Shown here piece by piece: positions 9,658 through 20,070 of a DNA stretch of 40,270 nucleotides. The notes below the pieces were generated by a model. That model saw only the letters and a program-made list of their open reading frames with translations. It was not told the DNA's origin and did not search any database. The first letter of the stretch is position 1, and each line of letters opens with the position of its first letter. The DNA lies in NCBI GenBank assembly GCA_033064195.1, contig JARBJD010000504.1, positions 1 through 40,270 on the forward strand. Reading direction: 5' to 3'. The DNA comes from Blattamonas nauphoetae (Eukaryota; Preaxostyla; Oxymonadida). A program made the position numbers and the translations under genes.

Positions 9658-11213
9658 CAGCTCATGGACGAATGTACAAAACTTAGGATTTCTTCAATCA
9701 TCGGATCTTCTTGAAGCTCTAAATGTGTAGTTCTCAATGAAATAATCCTCGCGTCACAAAATCGTACTGACGCAGTAATTCTCCTAAAAAATTATCTTTC
9801 TTCGTTTATCATCCCTAAATACATCATTTCTGAACTTTTTTCAATTTCATAAAAACATAGAAGTTGTCACGATCAACTCTGAAATCTCACGTTTTTTCAA
9901 TTTTTCTCTTTAATGGATGTATTTTGTCCATTGTTTCACATAGAGACCTCTTTTTTTGTTGTTTTCCATCCTTTCCCTGTCTTTGAACTTGTTTTGCAAT
10001 AAAAAGTGTGCAAAAATGTGCTGATCTGGGCGATTCTAAATGAAAGGTCGCCTCCGTTTTATCTCCATCCCCACTCTATATATCGTAAAGAAAACAGCAG
10101 AGTTCACATAAACATCCTCTCTCTCCCCGTTTAAGGTTTGAATTACCAGATTTTCCCATTTTCACTCACTTTTTTCCAGATTCCAAGTTCAGGTGACTCC
10201 TTCTTCATCACACGGTATTCATTTGTCAGATTCGTGATTGAACCGACCTAATACCGTGCATTACATGTGATTCTCCTGGTTTGTGTCATATATTTCGTTC
10301 ACACTGACAGACACTCAGCACTTTTTTGAGGCGAGACAGATTGTTTCTCACAGCCAGAAGACAATCTGTACACTTGCACTGTGTGATATTTTCTCCAGTT
10401 TTCACTCGCGATCGGAACTTTTTTCACAAATTTCTCGTCTTATAGATCACAAACGGGCACTGACTCTTTGTTCGCCCTACTCTTCCTCTAATTCCCATCA
10501 AATACCGTTTTGAATCAAGAGATACCTCAAAGCACCTCTGTTAGACATGTTCCGCCAATCTTGAAGACTAAATTCATCATGATTGTTGATTTTGCCATTC
10601 AGAACTTTTCGTGTCTTTTTCTACAATAGATGTCTTTGTGTTGGTTCTCTCACACAGAATGAGCGTTTTATGTAGTTTTCCATCGTTTCTCTGTTTTCGA
10701 ACAGATTCTGTGACAAAAAGTGTGCACTATTGTCTTCAACAAAAAAGGACGATATCGAACGCGATCGAACTTAAAATTCAATAATTTCCCTATTTCTTGT
10801 CTACTGAAATAAAGAACGGTAATTGGGCAAAAAATGAATTTTTGGGACGCACATTAGTGTTTTGCGACCTTTCAAAGAGAATCGCCCATCTTAGAAAGGC
10901 CATTTCATGCGCGATCAGGCTTGAAATCTATAAATTCACCTTTCTTATGTGTACTCAACAACTAAATCTGAATTCAGTAAAATTTGATTTTTTTCCACGC
11001 TCATATATTATTTGCATCATTTCATTGAGATTTACACAAATGTATTCGATCATTCTCGACAAATCGAGACAGAAACTCCCCCATTGACACGTCACCCATC
11101 GCTCCGCCAATCCATCATCTCAACACAATGCGCTTTCAGCTAAATCCACCTCAGCCGTTCTCTCAGACACGAATCGTTCCAGGACATGACATGATTCACT
11201 GGGTCACTAGTAG
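9658..11213. other. AT-rich spacer with an internal diverged duplication
   Basis: Sequence around 9920-10015 and 10625-10735 is related: both have a GATGT-TTTTGT word, GTTTTCCATC, a CTGT-TTTGAAC word and AAAAAGTGTGCA in the same order. No convincing gene; several AG-after-pyrimidine runs and short open frames occur. Confidence 0.45.
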
Positions 11214-11757
11214 ATGATGTTTGACGCATCAGATTTTAGGTTGGAGACGGAACTGGAGGGCTTCTTCCGATTTATGATTGAATTCCGTCTGGACGAGTCC
11301 CTACAATTCCTCAAATTGAATCTATGCCTTCCTTGTGTTGTGACAGCGATAATGAACCGATTTCCTCCCTCTCAGATAAATCATAAACTCCAACCCTTCG
11401 ACGTCAACTTAGACATTCTCATTAGTGGAGGGGTACCGCTGGATCCAAACTCATGATCAACTGTCAGCCTGGCATATCTTCAACCTTTCTTACTGCCAAA
11501 TATCAACTGAGTCCAATTGCTCTGTACGTTCTCCGATCGATGGAAACGAGGAAAAACAAGATTCCATCCATACACACGATTCCAAAGCTGAGCCGAGGTC
11601 ATCCAGAAAACATCCACTTTTTCTGACGTTCCCTACAGGTCGAATTGCTAGTGTGATAGATGACAATGATTTCTCGTCGGAACAACAGTCTGTGCTCACC
11701 GATTCGGCTTTCTTTTTCACATTGACAACAGCGATAGGAGTTTTGGAAAGTATTTGA
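11214..11757 (+). CDS. Candidate host gene, unknown, possibly two exons
   Basis: The first frame reads FRLETELEGFFRFMIEFRLD and LQFLKLNLCLPCVVTAIMNR to about 11424. A second, overlapping frame reads HIFNLSYCQISTESNC, then a Ser/Asp-rich part and IASVIDDNDFSSEQQSVLT to a stop at 11757. A 43-base GT...AG stretch (11425-11467) would join the two in phase (phase 1). Both halves look like protein but match nothing I know. The start is uncertain; the first ATG is at 11214, directly after TAG. Confidence 0.35.
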
Positions 11758-11997
11758 TACAGACAACAGTTCAGGCCGGTTTCAGGCTGGATTCGTTCTT
11801 TTCAGCGTTCAGCTTCTTTGGACGCTGAAAAGTGTGATGATACTGTGCAGATGAACCTCCATTTCACATTGTTTCGAACAGATCAGCAAAGGATGTGAAT
11901 GGGAGCTTATATGTGAAACATGATTCGGTAAATGAGTTGTAGTATCAAGAAACCCCACTATCAGTCAAAATTTACAGATAGTGCAGAATGTCGTGTA

Positions 11998-12140
11998 GAT
12001 CCGACCCTTAGAAGAAAAGGGCAGTGACACTGACCGAGCCAAAAGGCTCGGTCAGGCCAGTATAGGTCACTTTTGGCCAAAAAGGGGTGACGGTCAGTGA
12101 CCGGGAGTTTACAAAATATGGGTGACACAAGATCAAAGGA
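11998..12140 (+). repeat. Hairpin-bearing short repeat, copy C (longest)
   Basis: Carries both halves: the stem GACCGAGCC / GGCTCGGTC at 12032-12053 with loop AAAA instead of TTTT, then a second imperfect inverted segment (GGTCACTTTTGG ... AAAAAGGGGTGAC) and TCAGTGACCGGGAG as in copy A. Confidence 0.8.
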
Positions 12141-12273
12141 TCTTCAAAAAATAAGGTTCTGATCACCCATCCTTGCCTCTTTGATCTTCTTTGGACCTTA
12201 ATCTCGGTTTTTGAACTTTTTTTGAATCCAAAATATGATTTTTCTCAGAATTCATCAACATACATTTCGAATA

Positions 12274-12480
12274 ATAGACCCAAACCGAATGAAGTATGGT
12301 TTTTTGAAATGTTAAGGTTGATGTAAATTTACGGGGGTTATTTTAAATATACGGTCGATAAATCTGAATGAAGTGACTTCTATTTGAATAGGGTACGATC
12401 CTAATTGAATCGAAAGAGCTCTTTCAAAATAACACAGTTCTTTCAAAATAACCAAGTTCTTTCAAATGAAGACCCACAAC
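12274..12480 (-). repeat. Short interspersed element related to 18085-18255 in inverse
   Basis: Reading the minus strand, this ends CCATACTTCATTCGGTTT then GGGTCTA, the same end as the plus-strand segment at about 18225. Inside are three tandem words like GTTCTTTCAAAATAACCAA (12416-12470). The other copy has comparable TTTCAAAATAACTT / AGTTATTTCAAAT words. Possibly a non-autonomous transposon family. Confidence 0.5.
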
Positions 12481-12769
12481 AAAACATTTTTCCCAGTTTT
12501 CACTTATAATTCGCCTGAGATCCATTTATAAACATTCTCAGACAGTGTGTGTACGGGAAAAGCGTGTTTTTTGTTTCAAGGACGATCAGTTGACCATCCC
12601 ATTCATTTTTTCCTTTTCATTACCGACAGCTGATCTCCGAGAGACTCAACCAATATGTTAAGAAACGATGACATTGACTCCGTAATCTTACCATAATATC
12701 GTGAGTTGGTCTCCTCTTTCAATCAATCCTTTCAGAAATGTTTGATCTCTCGTAGCAAGAAGAAACACA

Positions 12770-13814
12770 GTGTTCAATCCTGAATTTAGCCCCCAGACAT
12801 CGGAACAGGCAATCATTTATGCATCGTCCAATCTCAATCACAAAAATAAGACAGACAACGCTGAATTCTTCCGAGCAGAGGTGCCTTACAAAACTGGTTC
12901 AGAGCCAGAAGATGTGTGGATCTCTCCCAACCTCACACATCCCATCGCCCCACTTCCACAGTTCACTCATCTGCTGGACATTGCAACGTCGAGGATCTTC
13001 ATCGGAATCACTTGGGACATTCTACACGTAGCATCTCATCACCAGAACCAGGTCGGCGGAGAGCGGGTTGATGGGAGCACGGGCGGTGTCTGGTCTCTCA
13101 ATTGCTCTGATAGATTCCTCTTCACCGCCGCCGAGCGAGGGAGCCACACCATTCGATCACCACGTCCCAGAATTCGATTGTATGAAGAGCTCAGTCGACA
13201 AAGCCCTTCTTCCGATTCGGAGGCTGTTGGATCCGACACTTTGCTTCTCTTCACAATGGCAGTTCGAGTCAGGGAAGGAGCTGAAGCTGTCCAGTTTGTC
13301 AGAGAGCGATGGTCACCCTCTGCCACTTCCATGTCCACCGAATATATCACTGATCGAATCTCTCTTCACGCCATAACAATGTCATTGCCTCCCACTGACA
13401 ACAAACCACTCACACAACACAAACACGTCCATTGTCACGATCCTCGTCTGGAAACATTGCTCAGGTCAATCGAATTGACTGACTCAGCCAATCAGAAGAC
13501 GGAGTCGGAAAGAGATGTCGAAGACAAGAAACAGACACAGACAGAGGGAGCTTGTGCAGGCGATCAAGGCGAAGAGGCAGCGGAAGCAGATGGAGAGAAG
13601 ACTTCACAAATGGTGGCACAAAACGAGGTCGCTGGAGGATGAAGAATTCGAGCGAGAACAGAAGGAACTGCTCGAACAGGAAAAATCGGAGAAGAAGAAA
13701 AGACACAATTCGAACGATCTTGTGTCGAGCGAGGAAGGGCTGAGTGGAGGAGATGACGACGACGACAAAGTGTTGGTTGGTTTCAGGGCTTTCCAAAAAT
13801 GGCCGCTCGGTTGA
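12770..13814 (+). CDS. Host coding region, unknown, basic coiled-coil C-terminus
   Basis: One frame is open for 290 codons (12770-13642), with natural sequence such as AIIYASSNLNHKNKTDNAEF and LTHPIAPLPQFTHLLDIATS. A second frame is protein-like at 13068-13376 (FDCMKSSVDKALLPIRRLLD) and again at 13515-13814, where RELVQAIKAKRQRKQMERRL and EEFEREQKELLEQEK form a basic, coiled-coil-like tail with a DDDDD stretch. Exons and frame changes are not resolved; the leading edge lacks an ATG and follows AACACAG, a possible acceptor. It converges on the minus-strand gene ending at 14027. Function unknown. Confidence 0.45.
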
Positions 13815-14026
13815 GAAAATGGTCGCTGGTGAGAATGCGGTATGAAGTAATTCAAATAGTGACAATTCTGGTCGCTTTTCTCAATTTGAAACACCATTGC
13901 TTCAATCATCTGATCGATCCCAACTTTTGATCTCAACTCAGCCAATGGTTTTGGAAGTCATCGCATTGAATTCAATGTCCAACTAAAACATTTCAGACCT
14001 CATCAAAAATGATAAACATTCACTAA

Positions 14027-15430
14027 TTACTTCATGAAAACAAGGAATAAAGCACAAAAAGTTGGATTCATGTGGGAAAGGCGCGAACTGACGATGAAAA
14101 GGCCAAACATAAGGTCATATTCAAGTTGGATGGTGTTAATGTCAGAACAATAACATGTACGGTTTCTGAACAGTGAATCGCATTGGAATACAATTGAATC
14201 CGTTGCCTTCTTTGGTTTGTTATCTTCCTCATCCTGTTCGTTCTCCTTCTCATCCTCATCGTCCTCCTCCCCATCCGGATCGTCCTGCTCCTCATCTTGT
14301 CTGTCCTGTTCCTCATACTCATCGTCCTCCTCCTCATCCTGTTTGTTCTCCTCCTCATCCTGTTCGTCCTCCTCCTCATACCGTTCGTTCTCCTTCTCAT
14401 CCTGATCGTCCTCCTCTTCATCCTGTTTGTTCTCCTCCTCATCCTGATTGTCCTCCTCCACATCCTGTTTGTTCTCCTCCTCATCCTGTTTGTCCTCCTC
14501 CTCATCCTGTTTGTCCTCCTCCTCATCCTGTTTGTTCTCCTCCTCATCCTGTTTGTTCTCCTCCTCATGCTGTTGCTTCTCCTCCACATCCTGTTTGTTC
14601 TCCTCCTCATCCTGTTGCTTCTCCTCCACATCCTGTTTGTTCTCCTCCTCATCCTGTTTGTCATCCTCCTCATCTTCCTTATCAGCCTCTTCCTCCATTC
14701 TCTTGTCCACTTCATCTTTCTTCTTGCGTGCTAATCTTAGTTTGGTCTCTTCGATCTCCTCGTCACTCTACACTCCGCCTGACCCACCTCTGCTGGCCCA
14801 ATCAAACGTCGACTCAACGTCTGTGTCGTCGGCGGATGAAGTGGTTGTTCGGGTCGGTGTGTTGGTGTTGGTGATGACGACATTGTTGGGGTTGTTGAAG
14901 TGGATTTCGGTGGATGTGGTTGGGATGGATGGAGCGAGTGTGTTCTCGCTCGACGCTTGCGACGAGGCATTCTGCGGAGATATCGACGAATGGACGAGAG
15001 GATTGTGCAGATCCGGAATTGCCTCGTTTGGGTGGAAGGGAGGCTGCCGTGGGTGATAAGATTCATGTGGCGATGTTGTGTTTCTGTTCGGAATGAGTGT
15101 GAGGGACTGTGTGGTGACGCGCGGCGACTGTCCGAGAGACGGCGAGGGGACGGACATTTCGGGAGATTTGGTGATTCTCGACGTAGCAATCCGACACACT
15201 TTGAAGGAGTCGAAAGGATCCATCGAGCCCGCTGCCCCGTCGATGTGAGACGATGAGTTGCTTCCTGGAGACTCGTCGTCTCTCCTCAAGAGGCTGTTTT
15301 CGCTTCTACGATTTGTGAAAGATGGTGGACCATTGCTGAGAATGAGTGGAGTGAGTGGAGTGGGATGGCTTCGCGTTGAGCGGTGGGATGATCGATGTAT
15401 GTTTGGAGGAGTGATGTGAGAGCAGCAGAG
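14027..15430 (-). CDS. Acidic hexapeptide-repeat protein with a probable 51-base intron
   Basis: The upstream part (15289-14819; the frame stays open to about 15430) is Ser/Thr/Pro-rich: GPPSFTNRRSENSLLRRDDE, MDPFDSFKVCRIATSRI, PSLGQSPRVTT. A TAG closes it at 14768-14770, but the same frame resumes at once with SDEEIEETKLRLARKKKDEV. A GT...AG segment of exactly 51 bases (14768-14818) removes the stop and joins SADDTD to SDEEIEETK. Then come about twenty 18-base repeats encoding (K/N)QDEEE-like units (14700-14215) and a non-repetitive tail with Cys residues. The frame before about 15300 is less sure, since a neighbouring frame is open as well. No known family; acidic repeats suggest an unstructured, charged protein. 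Confidence 0.5.
14215..14700 (-). repeat. 18-base coding repeat, (K/N)QDEEE
   Basis: Units like TCCTCCTCATCCTGTTTG on the plus strand repeat in register about 25 times with substitutions that mostly keep Glu/Asp/Gln on the minus-strand frame (also KQQ, DVEE and EDDQ variants). No unit breaks the frame, which supports translation. Confidence 0.8.
14768..14818 (-). other. Probable in-frame intron (51 bases)
   Basis: Starts GTTGAG and ends GTGTAG on the minus strand, phase 0, length divisible by three. It contains the only stop between the two halves of the acidic-repeat gene. Confidence 0.45.
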
Positions 15431-16140
15431 AGAAGGCGTGTGACGATGACTGAGATGTTGAGTCGAGTTGGTGAGGCAGAGGGTGTGGATGGAGGTGGAT
15501 AGTATTGGGAGGAAATGTGCGATTGGAGTGGGGCGAGTGAAGAATGAGGAGAGAGTTGAGATGATAGAGTGGAAGTCAGTGTATTTGTGGTTTGAGTCGA
15601 TTCAACCGACGAGTTATGCTGCTCGTCTCCTTCTCTTCCGTTCCTCGTTGCCTGGAGTGACAGTCGATGGTTGGATAAGATGGAAGCTGTTGATGCGACT
15701 GTTTCGCTGTACGCTCATGCTGTCCTTCCTCTCTCCCAATCCAAATCTGATGCGACACCGCTCCTGCATCGGCGAGTGTCGGTGATGTCTGGCGGTGTGT
15801 CGTCGGTGGATGATCGATTGAGATGGTCGTACAATCCCGACTGTCTGGAGAGTGTGAGTTCTTCTGTCCTCTCATTGTCATCAGGCAAACTGTTCCAAAA
15901 CACCACAAGAGGCACTCCTTCGTTTTGTTCGTCAGGAACCACAGTCAGCTTTGGAATGTCTTCCGAAATATCGAATTGTCTGAAACACTTCCCAACGATG
16001 AAATAACCAGTTCTGAAGTTGGAAGAGGAGATGCTGATGAGTCTCCAACCATTCATTTCGGCGGGGAAAAGGTTCTGGTCACGATTGCTGGGCGAGAGAC
16101 CTGGATCTCTGGGAGAGGCTGTCATGTTGAGAATATTCAT
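15285..16140 (-). CDS. Uncharacterised host gene, one in-frame TGA or intron
   Basis: From an ATG at 16140 the frame reads MNILNMTASPRDPGLSPSNR, MNGWRLISISSSNFRTGYFI, KCFRQFDISEDIPKLTVVPD, GVPLVVFWNSLPDDNERTEE, stops at TGA (15715-15717), and goes on in the same frame through a Ser/Thr-rich linker to RLNISVIVTRLLSAALTSLL and FSAMVHHLSQIVEAKTAS near 15285. The second part has amphipathic helices vaguely like a cyclin-fold protein, but I cannot assign it. The TGA may lie in an intron I could not place. It runs head-to-tail into the acidic-repeat gene and could be its upstream exons in another phase. Confidence 0.45.
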
Positions 16141-16279
16141 TGAAAGGACAATGTTGATTGAAGATGAAAACAGAACTTGAAATTGGTTGGCACAGCCTTT
16201 GTTTAAGGTGTAGAAGGTCTTCTAAATGTGAGTTTGACTGGTGAGTGAAGTGTAGGATGTAATTGTTGTGTTTAATTCG

Positions 16280-16957
16280 TTAACTGTGATGTATCAGCAT
16301 AATGCTCCTATCATTCTGGTCGGCAAGCATAATATCGTCTTCTGCATGTGTCCATGGGCGAGAAATGCATTGATTGAGGATCAGCTGTCGATACTGCATG
16401 TTTTGTTGTGACAGTTTTGGTGTTGCTCCAAGGGCAACATCTGACGATCTTTGTGCAATCCACGAATGCTCGTCATTATTGTAATAGCCAGAAACGAATG
16501 ACCAAGGATCAGAATCTGTTGCGGTGACTTTGGGTGAGAATGTATATATTTCCCATGAGAAAGTATAGTCTCCACTTACGAACAAAAGAAAAGAATCTGT
16601 GCCCGATTCATCACTTCAATCGCAGAGGAATACTCCGGAGAAGTTGGAGTCTGAAATCTGATGAGTTTGTGGAGGGCTGGTGTGAATGTATTGTGTTTTG
16701 TGAAGGATGGAGAGTTGAAAATGACTGGGAAGGGATCGTTGTATGGTACAAACGGGCTAGTTCGATCCATTCTCTCCAAGCAGTGTCCCAAAGTGCGATG
16801 AGGGTTGGGATTGCGATGGAACTGAAAATCGTGCCGACTGTTTGTGACACAAAACTAAAAAGTTTACACCACAAATTTGGCAGGCCATTGTGACTCCACC
16901 ATTTCTGTGTGGTTCAGGAAACTGTGTTGAGATTGAATGGATCAGAGCAGAGGTCAT
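16280..16957 (-). CDS. Host coding region, multi-exon, unknown
   Basis: The downstream part (16280-16585) reads SGDYTFSWEIYTFSPKVTAT, SFVSGYYNNDEHSWIAQR, CISRPWTHAEDDIMLADQND and ends at TAA. Upstream, two frames compete: one has a hydrophobic run FSSIAIPTLIAL that could be a membrane segment, the other reads RTSPFVPYNDPFPVIFNSPS and SPEYSSAIEVMNRAQILFF up to a textbook donor GTAAGT at 16575. A 32-base GTGTAA...AACAG stretch near 16860 would switch frames. Exons are not resolved. It may be the 5' part of the minus-strand gene cluster that continues to 14027. Confidence 0.4.
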
Positions 16958-17459
16958 CTGAATGCATTTGGAACCGTATTATTGTGGATGGGAGACCATG
17001 TTCGACATATTGATGTCTATATTTGAGACAAATACCAGAAGTAACGCTGTTGGAATGTTTCAATCGATTTTTGTTTCCTGATCGTGAATTCCTTAAAGAG
17101 ATACCTTACCGAATCGAAAAAACAAGGCTATTTGATTCTGAAGGTGGACGATGGAGAACAAAAGTGGTTAACGCCTGACTAGAGTGAATTGGCGTTGAGG
17201 TAGACATCAATGTAGACGGATGAGTTGATTGTAAAGAGAGTTCCATCTAAAATCGAGAAAAAGAGTTGAAGACAGACCATTTTTGATTGAATTGCATTCA
17301 GCAATCGATTTAGGTCGATTTTCAAAAGATAAACTCGATCACTCCTGTCATTTTTTCCTTAGCAGAGAAAACTCTAGAATAAGACACAATGAGAGTGTGG
17401 ATCTTCTCAAATGATTCCTGTAATATGATCATCTCATTTCTTCCCTTTTTATTCATTCA
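16958..17459. other. No supported gene
   Basis: AT-rich spacer without coding-like frames longer than about 50 codons; no repeat seen. Confidence 0.45.
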
Positions 17460-17751
17460 CAGTTAGTCACCAAATCTGGCGCAAATTATGGAGACTTTCT
17501 GGAAAGGCCTGGTTGGTTTGCAGGACACCGCTTTTAGAACAATTCCTCAACTGTTCCAACCATCGGAGGACGATGGCCTCAAAGAATAGTTGGGCGTGAA
17601 GGCTCCGATGGAGAACAAATACGTCGTCAAATCAAACACTCTGCTGCCCATGCAAAGCCATCACATCTCACACCAAACCTGCTCAGTGCTCATTGTGAAT
17701 AGGCTGGTCATCTGCTGACAGTCCATGTGGACATCAAACTCTGAAAGTTGA
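17460..17751 (+). pseudogene. Decayed host gene fragment
   Basis: After ATTCATTCACAG (possible acceptor) one frame reads NLAQIMETFWKGLVGLQDTA, PQLFQPSEDDGLKE, then TAG (17587-17589), LGVKAPMENKYVVKSNTLLP, SVLIVNRLVIC, then TGA (17716-17718), and ends at TGA 17749-17751. The text between stops is protein-like, so this looks like a gene relic. A second frame (DFLERPGWFAG, GRWPQRIVGREGSDGEQIRR) is also open in parts. Family unknown. Confidence 0.35.
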
Positions 17752-18464
17752 CCATTCTGATCACCAGATTGACCTCATTCATTCCGAAGGAGCGTCGTGG
17801 TTGGAGAACAGTTCTATTTTTCACGATTTCTTATTTCGCTGTACAGTTTTTCTTTTTTCATGTGTCCTGCATATGTGCAATCTGTAGCTGATCAAAACAT
17901 GACAGAGAACAGTGTCCATTCCTGTTAGAAAAAGACTCAGAAGGAATGAAAAGTGAAGTGGGGCGGATCTGAAGTGATGCCACCAAAGTGATTAATTTCG
18001 AACATTTCAACATTTTCCATCGTTCTCATCACATTTTGTCACTTCTGGTACGCTTTTGAGATATCTTTGAATTAGATAATGACGAAAGGGAGTTCAAAAA
18101 ATGTTATGGTGCCTTATTTAAAATAAGTTTGGCCTTTCTGAAATAAGTGGCGTATTTCAAAATAACTTAGTTATTTCAAATTTCCCATAGTTCTATTCAA
18201 ATATACCCACTTGTTTTAAAATACCATACTTCATTCAGTTTGGGTCTAATAAGTCAAAAAATGAGTTGCCCAGAATTATATTCTGAAAACTCGACATTTC
18301 TTATCACACTCGATCGATATCGATGACTTGGTTACGATTTCACAGGCACAGGAGATCTTTTTATATCTCACTCTCTCCTTTCGCAATCATCATTATGATT
18401 CATCTGAACACTTTTCAACTCGATTGGCGTCAAAGAAGTGATCGTCCTTTGTTGACAACGGGTT
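17752..18464. other. AT-rich spacer with two interspersed repeats
   Basis: Holds the inverse relative of 12274-12480 (about 18085-18255) and the duplicate of 9008-9125 (about 18265-18405), side by side. No gene seen. Confidence 0.45.
18085..18255 (+). repeat. Interspersed element, inverse relative of 12274-12480
   Basis: Rich in TTATTT / AAATAA words (TATTTCAAAATAACTTAG and similar) and ending CCATACTTCATTCAGTTTG then GGTCTAATA, the shared edge. Confidence 0.5.
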
Positions 18465-19962
18465 TTAAGCATCAGAAGTGACTGTGGAGGCAGATGAGAA
18501 GAAACTACAAAAGAAGAAGGAGAAGACGCGAAGGCAGATCGAGAAGTTGGGGCTGTCGCTTGACGAAGACAATGGCGATCCTAAACAGGAAATAAAACCT
18601 TCCCCGACAGTATCTGTTATGACAGACGAGGAAGAAGAAGAATACAAGGAAAAATCAACCAAAGAAGAGAACTCAATGCAATGCTGAACATGGAGCTGGA
18701 CTCGATTTACGAAGCGCTTCTGCCGCCGCTGATTATAGATCACCAGAAGAAGCCAAAACAAAAGGAAAGAATCTTTCTTTGCGGTGAGTCGAACGGAAGA
18801 TCTTTTCTGGTGGTGTTCGAAGAATTTGACGAGGAGCACACTGAAGACGAACACATTGCGACTTTCCGACATTCATCCATCTCTCACATGAATTCTGTCG
18901 TCAACAACTACTCAGAGCGTGATAGAAATGTTTATTCAATCATCCTGATGAAACACTAGTTCTTATCAACATTGAATCCCTCGAACAACGAAGCTGGGAT
19001 GGAGGAGGCCTAGCAATCCCTGAAATGATCAATATAAACAAAATAATCACAAAACTCACTCTAAATAATTGCACAATCAGCAACATTGTCCGAAAGTGTG
19101 TGTGAGAGGCGTTTACATTGAACACTACCATCTGAACATCTTGTTGAACAGAATCAATGACAAGGGAGGGGTCGCACTCAACACAGCACCCACCACGAAC
19201 GACAGACCGCGGCACATCAACATAGTGTCGAATTACTTAACAAAAAGTGTCTACTAACCGTCGACTTCACATTCAACGATTGCTCGCTTCTGCTCCTCTC
19301 GTCGCTGAAGGAGTTGGATCAGCTGGAGGACCATCGGAGTCTGACAGCTCGCGAAGCAGCGACTCGGTTGGGCGATATTGGTTTCATGTTTCACAGCAGA
19401 AGTAGCTGATTGAGACTATGCGAGAGCTCGATCAGAAGGAGTGGGATTTGCTTGAGCAGCTGGATACTTGAACAAAGCTAGTGATCACGCTGGGCGAGGA
19501 GACGAAGGAACTGTCGAAGACATAGGAGAGGGGGCTGGTGAGCGAGTACGATGTGGAGTAGGGTGTGTTGACGCAATGTTGTCTACCCTCATAAGCTCCT
19601 CAGAACACGCATATCGAACGAGAGTGAAGAACCGTTCAGTGATGTGTCAAAGTTGACAGTGATGTTGGCTCGACAGATGCAAGTGGAGATGGAAGAAGCG
19701 GTCGTGCATGGACAGCGCAAGTTGATGAAGATCAAGAGCAAGCAGTTGAAAGTGGGAAACTCACTTCCCGTTGAGCTAATGATGGAACAGGAGAAGAAGG
19801 AGGAGATTGAAAAGAAGGAAGAAGAGGAGGATAGGGCGAGGAAGATGATTCTAACGCGAAGAACCCCATTTCAGTTTGTCAAGAACAGATCGACGTTGAA
19901 AGCAAATATAAGCTGATGTACGAAGGTCATATCGTAGGAAAGGCTGTTATATCACGAAATAT
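18465..19962 (+). pseudogene. Decayed coiled-coil host gene
   Basis: Coding character runs across 1.5 kb but hops between frames. First EADEKKLQKKKEKTRRQIEK, GLSLDEDNGDPKQE and TDEEEEEYKE; then, one frame over from about 18640, INQRRELNAMLNMELDSIYE, SNGRSFLVVFEEFDEEHTED and MNSVVNNYSERDRNVYS. After that come IPEMININKIITKLTLNNCT, VYIEHYHLNILLNRINDKGG, LSSLKELDQLEDHRSLTARE and LDQKEWDLLEQLDT with TGA and TAG stops. It ends with the tail shared with 1480-1655 (EQEKKEEIEKKEEEE). At least three frame changes and several stops make it a fossil. Family not recognised; the mix of coiled coil and leucine-rich text is all that can be said. Confidence 0.55.
19795..19962 (+). repeat. Duplicated gene tail (copy 2), uninterrupted site
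   Basis: Matches 1480-1655 and continues straight into the sequence found at 3294 on the far side of the transposon, i.e. it is the empty-site relative. Confidence 0.75.
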
Positions 19963-20004
19963 CACAATATATCAAAAAATTGAGTCAATTCGCAAAATGA
20001 GAGT

Positions 20005-20070
20005 GATCGGGCCCTTAGAAGAGAAGCGAGGCGACACTGACCGAGCCTTTTGGCTCGGTCACGCCAGTAT
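20005..20070 (+). repeat. Hairpin-bearing short repeat, copy D
   Basis: Stem GACCGAGCC / GGCTCGGTC at 20039-20060 with loop TTTT, same start and end as copy B. It lies in the same relative place behind the duplicated gene tail as copy A does behind 1480-1655. Confidence 0.8.

Noticed and set aside
10283-10513. 76-codon plus frame
   Set aside because: No ATG at its start, no neighbours in support, and it lies in AT-rich spacer.
14297-15056. Plus-strand frames of 145-233 codons (Leu/Ile/Val-, Ser- or Pro/His-rich)
   Set aside because: They are antisense to the in-register (K/N)QDEEE repeat; the minus-strand flanks are more protein-like.
19440-19640. Idea that TAG/TAA code for Gln here, as in some oxymonads
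   Set aside because: Reading stops as Gln would lengthen the relic at 19440, but TGA occurs there too, and element genes such as those at 31351 and 35669 end cleanly with TAA; the standard code is simpler.
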